A stretch of DNA of 64,000 bases, taken from NCBI RefSeq assembly GCF_921293095.1, contig NC_060253.1:95187073-95251072 (forward strand). The letters run 5' to 3'. Made by a program: the position numbers and the translations under genes. Shown here one piece after another: positions 62,997 through 64,000 of this stretch. Numbering within the stretch: the stretch's first letter is position 1; the number at the start of each line of letters is the position of its first letter. The DNA is from Ischnura elegans (Eukaryota; Arthropoda; Insecta; Odonata; Coenagrionidae). Below the pieces are notes generated by a model. The model saw only the letters and a program-made list of their open reading frames with translations. It was not told the DNA's origin and did no database searches.

Positions 62997-63385
62997 TATG
63001 TACTACCCGTTTTAGTCATAGGTTTTAGTGCCTAGAAGAGCGTTAAAATATTACGCGGCCGTTGGTTAGTGTATGATTGATAATGAAATAAAACAATTCA
63101 ATAAGCAAAAATTAGCATGGAAAATGGCCCGAGAAAAAAGCTTAAACGGAAAATCATCCACTCACAACTTTCGAATATTAAAAAGATCGCAAATCCCTCA
63201 CATTTAAAATGTTTAAACGCCCCGAACCCGAACAAAATAGTGTAGAAATTGCGCATCATTCTTAGACAATGGAATAGCTGAAACCGTCCATTTAGTAAAA
63301 AGAAATACATAAAAACCTTCAAAACTGAGAGACCACGCCGAAAGAAGTAAGCTATTGGATATTAAAAGTATAACTCAAAGGTACG
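62997..63385 (+). promoter_or_regulatory. PDCD5 promoter / 5' UTR region
   Basis: This short interval separates a possible polyadenylation signal of the upstream gene from the PDCD5 start codon. It contains GCGGCCG (63055-63061) and CpG sites scarce elsewhere. A 42-codon frame (63117-63245, MENGPRKKLKRKI...) lies upstream of the PDCD5 ATG; if transcribed it would act as an upstream ORF, but it may be chance. Confidence 0.4.
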
Positions 63386-64000
63386 ATGTCCGACCCCGAG
63401 TTAGAAGAGATTAGAGCGCAGAGGTTAGCCCAGCTGCAGTCCCAGTACAAGGTAAGAATCTTTGCCACCTCCAATTGGATACTTGTTTTTCTTCTCCATG
63501 CTAAAAGATTTACAAAACTTGTACTTTTTAAAGGGAAATCCAGATGCTAATCAAAAGTCAGCCGAAGAAAGAAAAAGAGAGGCAGATGAAATGAGAAATG
63601 GCATTTTGTCACAGGTCTTGACACAATCTGCCAGAGCCCGATGTAAGTTAAGTTTGTATTGCATGTAAGAAGCTATTAGTACCAGTTGCGCTAAAGATTG
63701 ACTTAATTTCATGGTAATTTCCAGCCATTTTACGTTAAGTAGGTGACTTAATTTCATGGTAATTTCCAGCCATTTTACGTTAAGTAGGAGTCTCCTTGTT
63801 TTTAGAATGTATTGTCCCTTGTAAACGCTACCTACGACAAGCCCTCTATCATGACTATTTATGTTGCATAGTAAAATAAACTATATGATCATGACAGTGA
63901 ATACCTTGCTCGTGGGGAAACCTGAGAAGGGTCGCCTGGTCGAGAACATGTTGCTTAATATGGCGAGGAGTGGACAATTAATGGGAAAACTAGGCGAAGA
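63386..64000 (+). CDS. PDCD5: programmed cell death protein 5, 5' part (exons 1-3, cut by window end)
   Basis: Exons 63386-63451, 63534-63642 and 63898-64000 (continuing past the window) join in one frame with phases 0 and 1. The product begins MSDPELEEIRAQRLAQLQSQ (cf. the MADEELEALRRQRLAELQ start of the vertebrate protein). It goes on through a shortened linker to EMRNGILSQVLTQSARAR, the invariant core helix of the family, and then LNTLLVGKPEKGRLVENMLL and NMARSGQLMGKLGE. PDCD5 is a small, conserved nuclear/cytosolic three-helix protein linked to apoptosis, TIP60 stabilisation and the TRiC/CCT chaperonin. The residues seen cover about two thirds of the expected length; nothing looks broken. 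Introns are short (82 and 255 bp), unlike those of its neighbours. Confidence 0.97.
63699..63788 (+). repeat. perfect 45-bp tandem duplication in PDCD5 intron 2
   Basis: The unit starting TGACTTAATTTCATGGTAAT and ending TTTACGTTAAGTAGG occurs twice in direct succession (63699-63743 and 63744-63788) with no mismatch. Perfect identity means it is very recent, or an assembly artefact. Confidence 0.92.

Noticed and set aside
63098-63322. 74-codon minus-strand hydrophobic ORF upstream of PDCD5
   Set aside because: Phe/Leu-rich frame typical of antisense AT-rich DNA; no homology or splice context.
1-64000. CRISPR arrays, rRNA, tRNA genes
   Set aside because: No regularly spaced repeat array and no recognisable rRNA or tRNA core was seen; tRNAs were judged by eye only, so a tRNAscan run would be decisive.

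Overview
This is arthropod, most likely insect, nuclear DNA. It is AT-rich, the genes are split by long GT..AG introns, and it is littered with MITEs (short non-autonomous DNA transposons), non-LTR retroelement pieces and a Penelope-like remnant. No bacterial, organellar or viral gene is recognised. All the genes I could assemble lie on the plus strand in the right 40 kb.

Layout. 1-24.3 kb has no gene I can defend. It holds several transposons whose ends can be read directly: a TA-flanked MITE (3205-3812), two hAT-type MITEs with 8-bp target duplications (8136-8389, 9489-9777), and a 6.4-kb structure with inverted ends (10058-16500) that contains an inverted duplication of its own coding remnant, a Jockey-like RT scrap and a second copy of the TA-flanked MITE. 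24.28-44.39 kb holds the last six coding exons of a large gene for a mostly disordered protein, about 903 visible residues with a C-terminal CxxC/CxxC pair. Exon phases agree across every junction, but I do not recognise the family. 44.4-51.3 kb is 3' UTR, intergenic DNA, a Penelope-type GIY-YIG remnant (46.95-47.39 kb), and a hAT-type MITE with a second MITE nested in it (49.4-50.0 kb). 51.35-62.29 kb is a four-exon gene for a divergent GNAT protein resembling insect arylalkylamine N-acetyltransferases. Its introns carry a 1-kb fold-back element, a 254-bp MITE and a 5'-truncated RTE-like retrotransposon. 63.39 kb to the window end is PDCD5 (three exons seen, cut by the window edge).

How the parts relate. 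The three genes are head-to-tail and share no obvious pathway. The AANAT-like gene ends about 1.1 kb before the PDCD5 start codon. The most informative features are transposon nesting events whose pre-insertion state can be read inside the window: a Tigger-like MITE inside another MITE, with an empty paralogous copy 13.4 kb downstream, and an 8-bp-TSD MITE inside a hAT MITE. The AANAT-like enzyme also has an altered acetyl-CoA loop.
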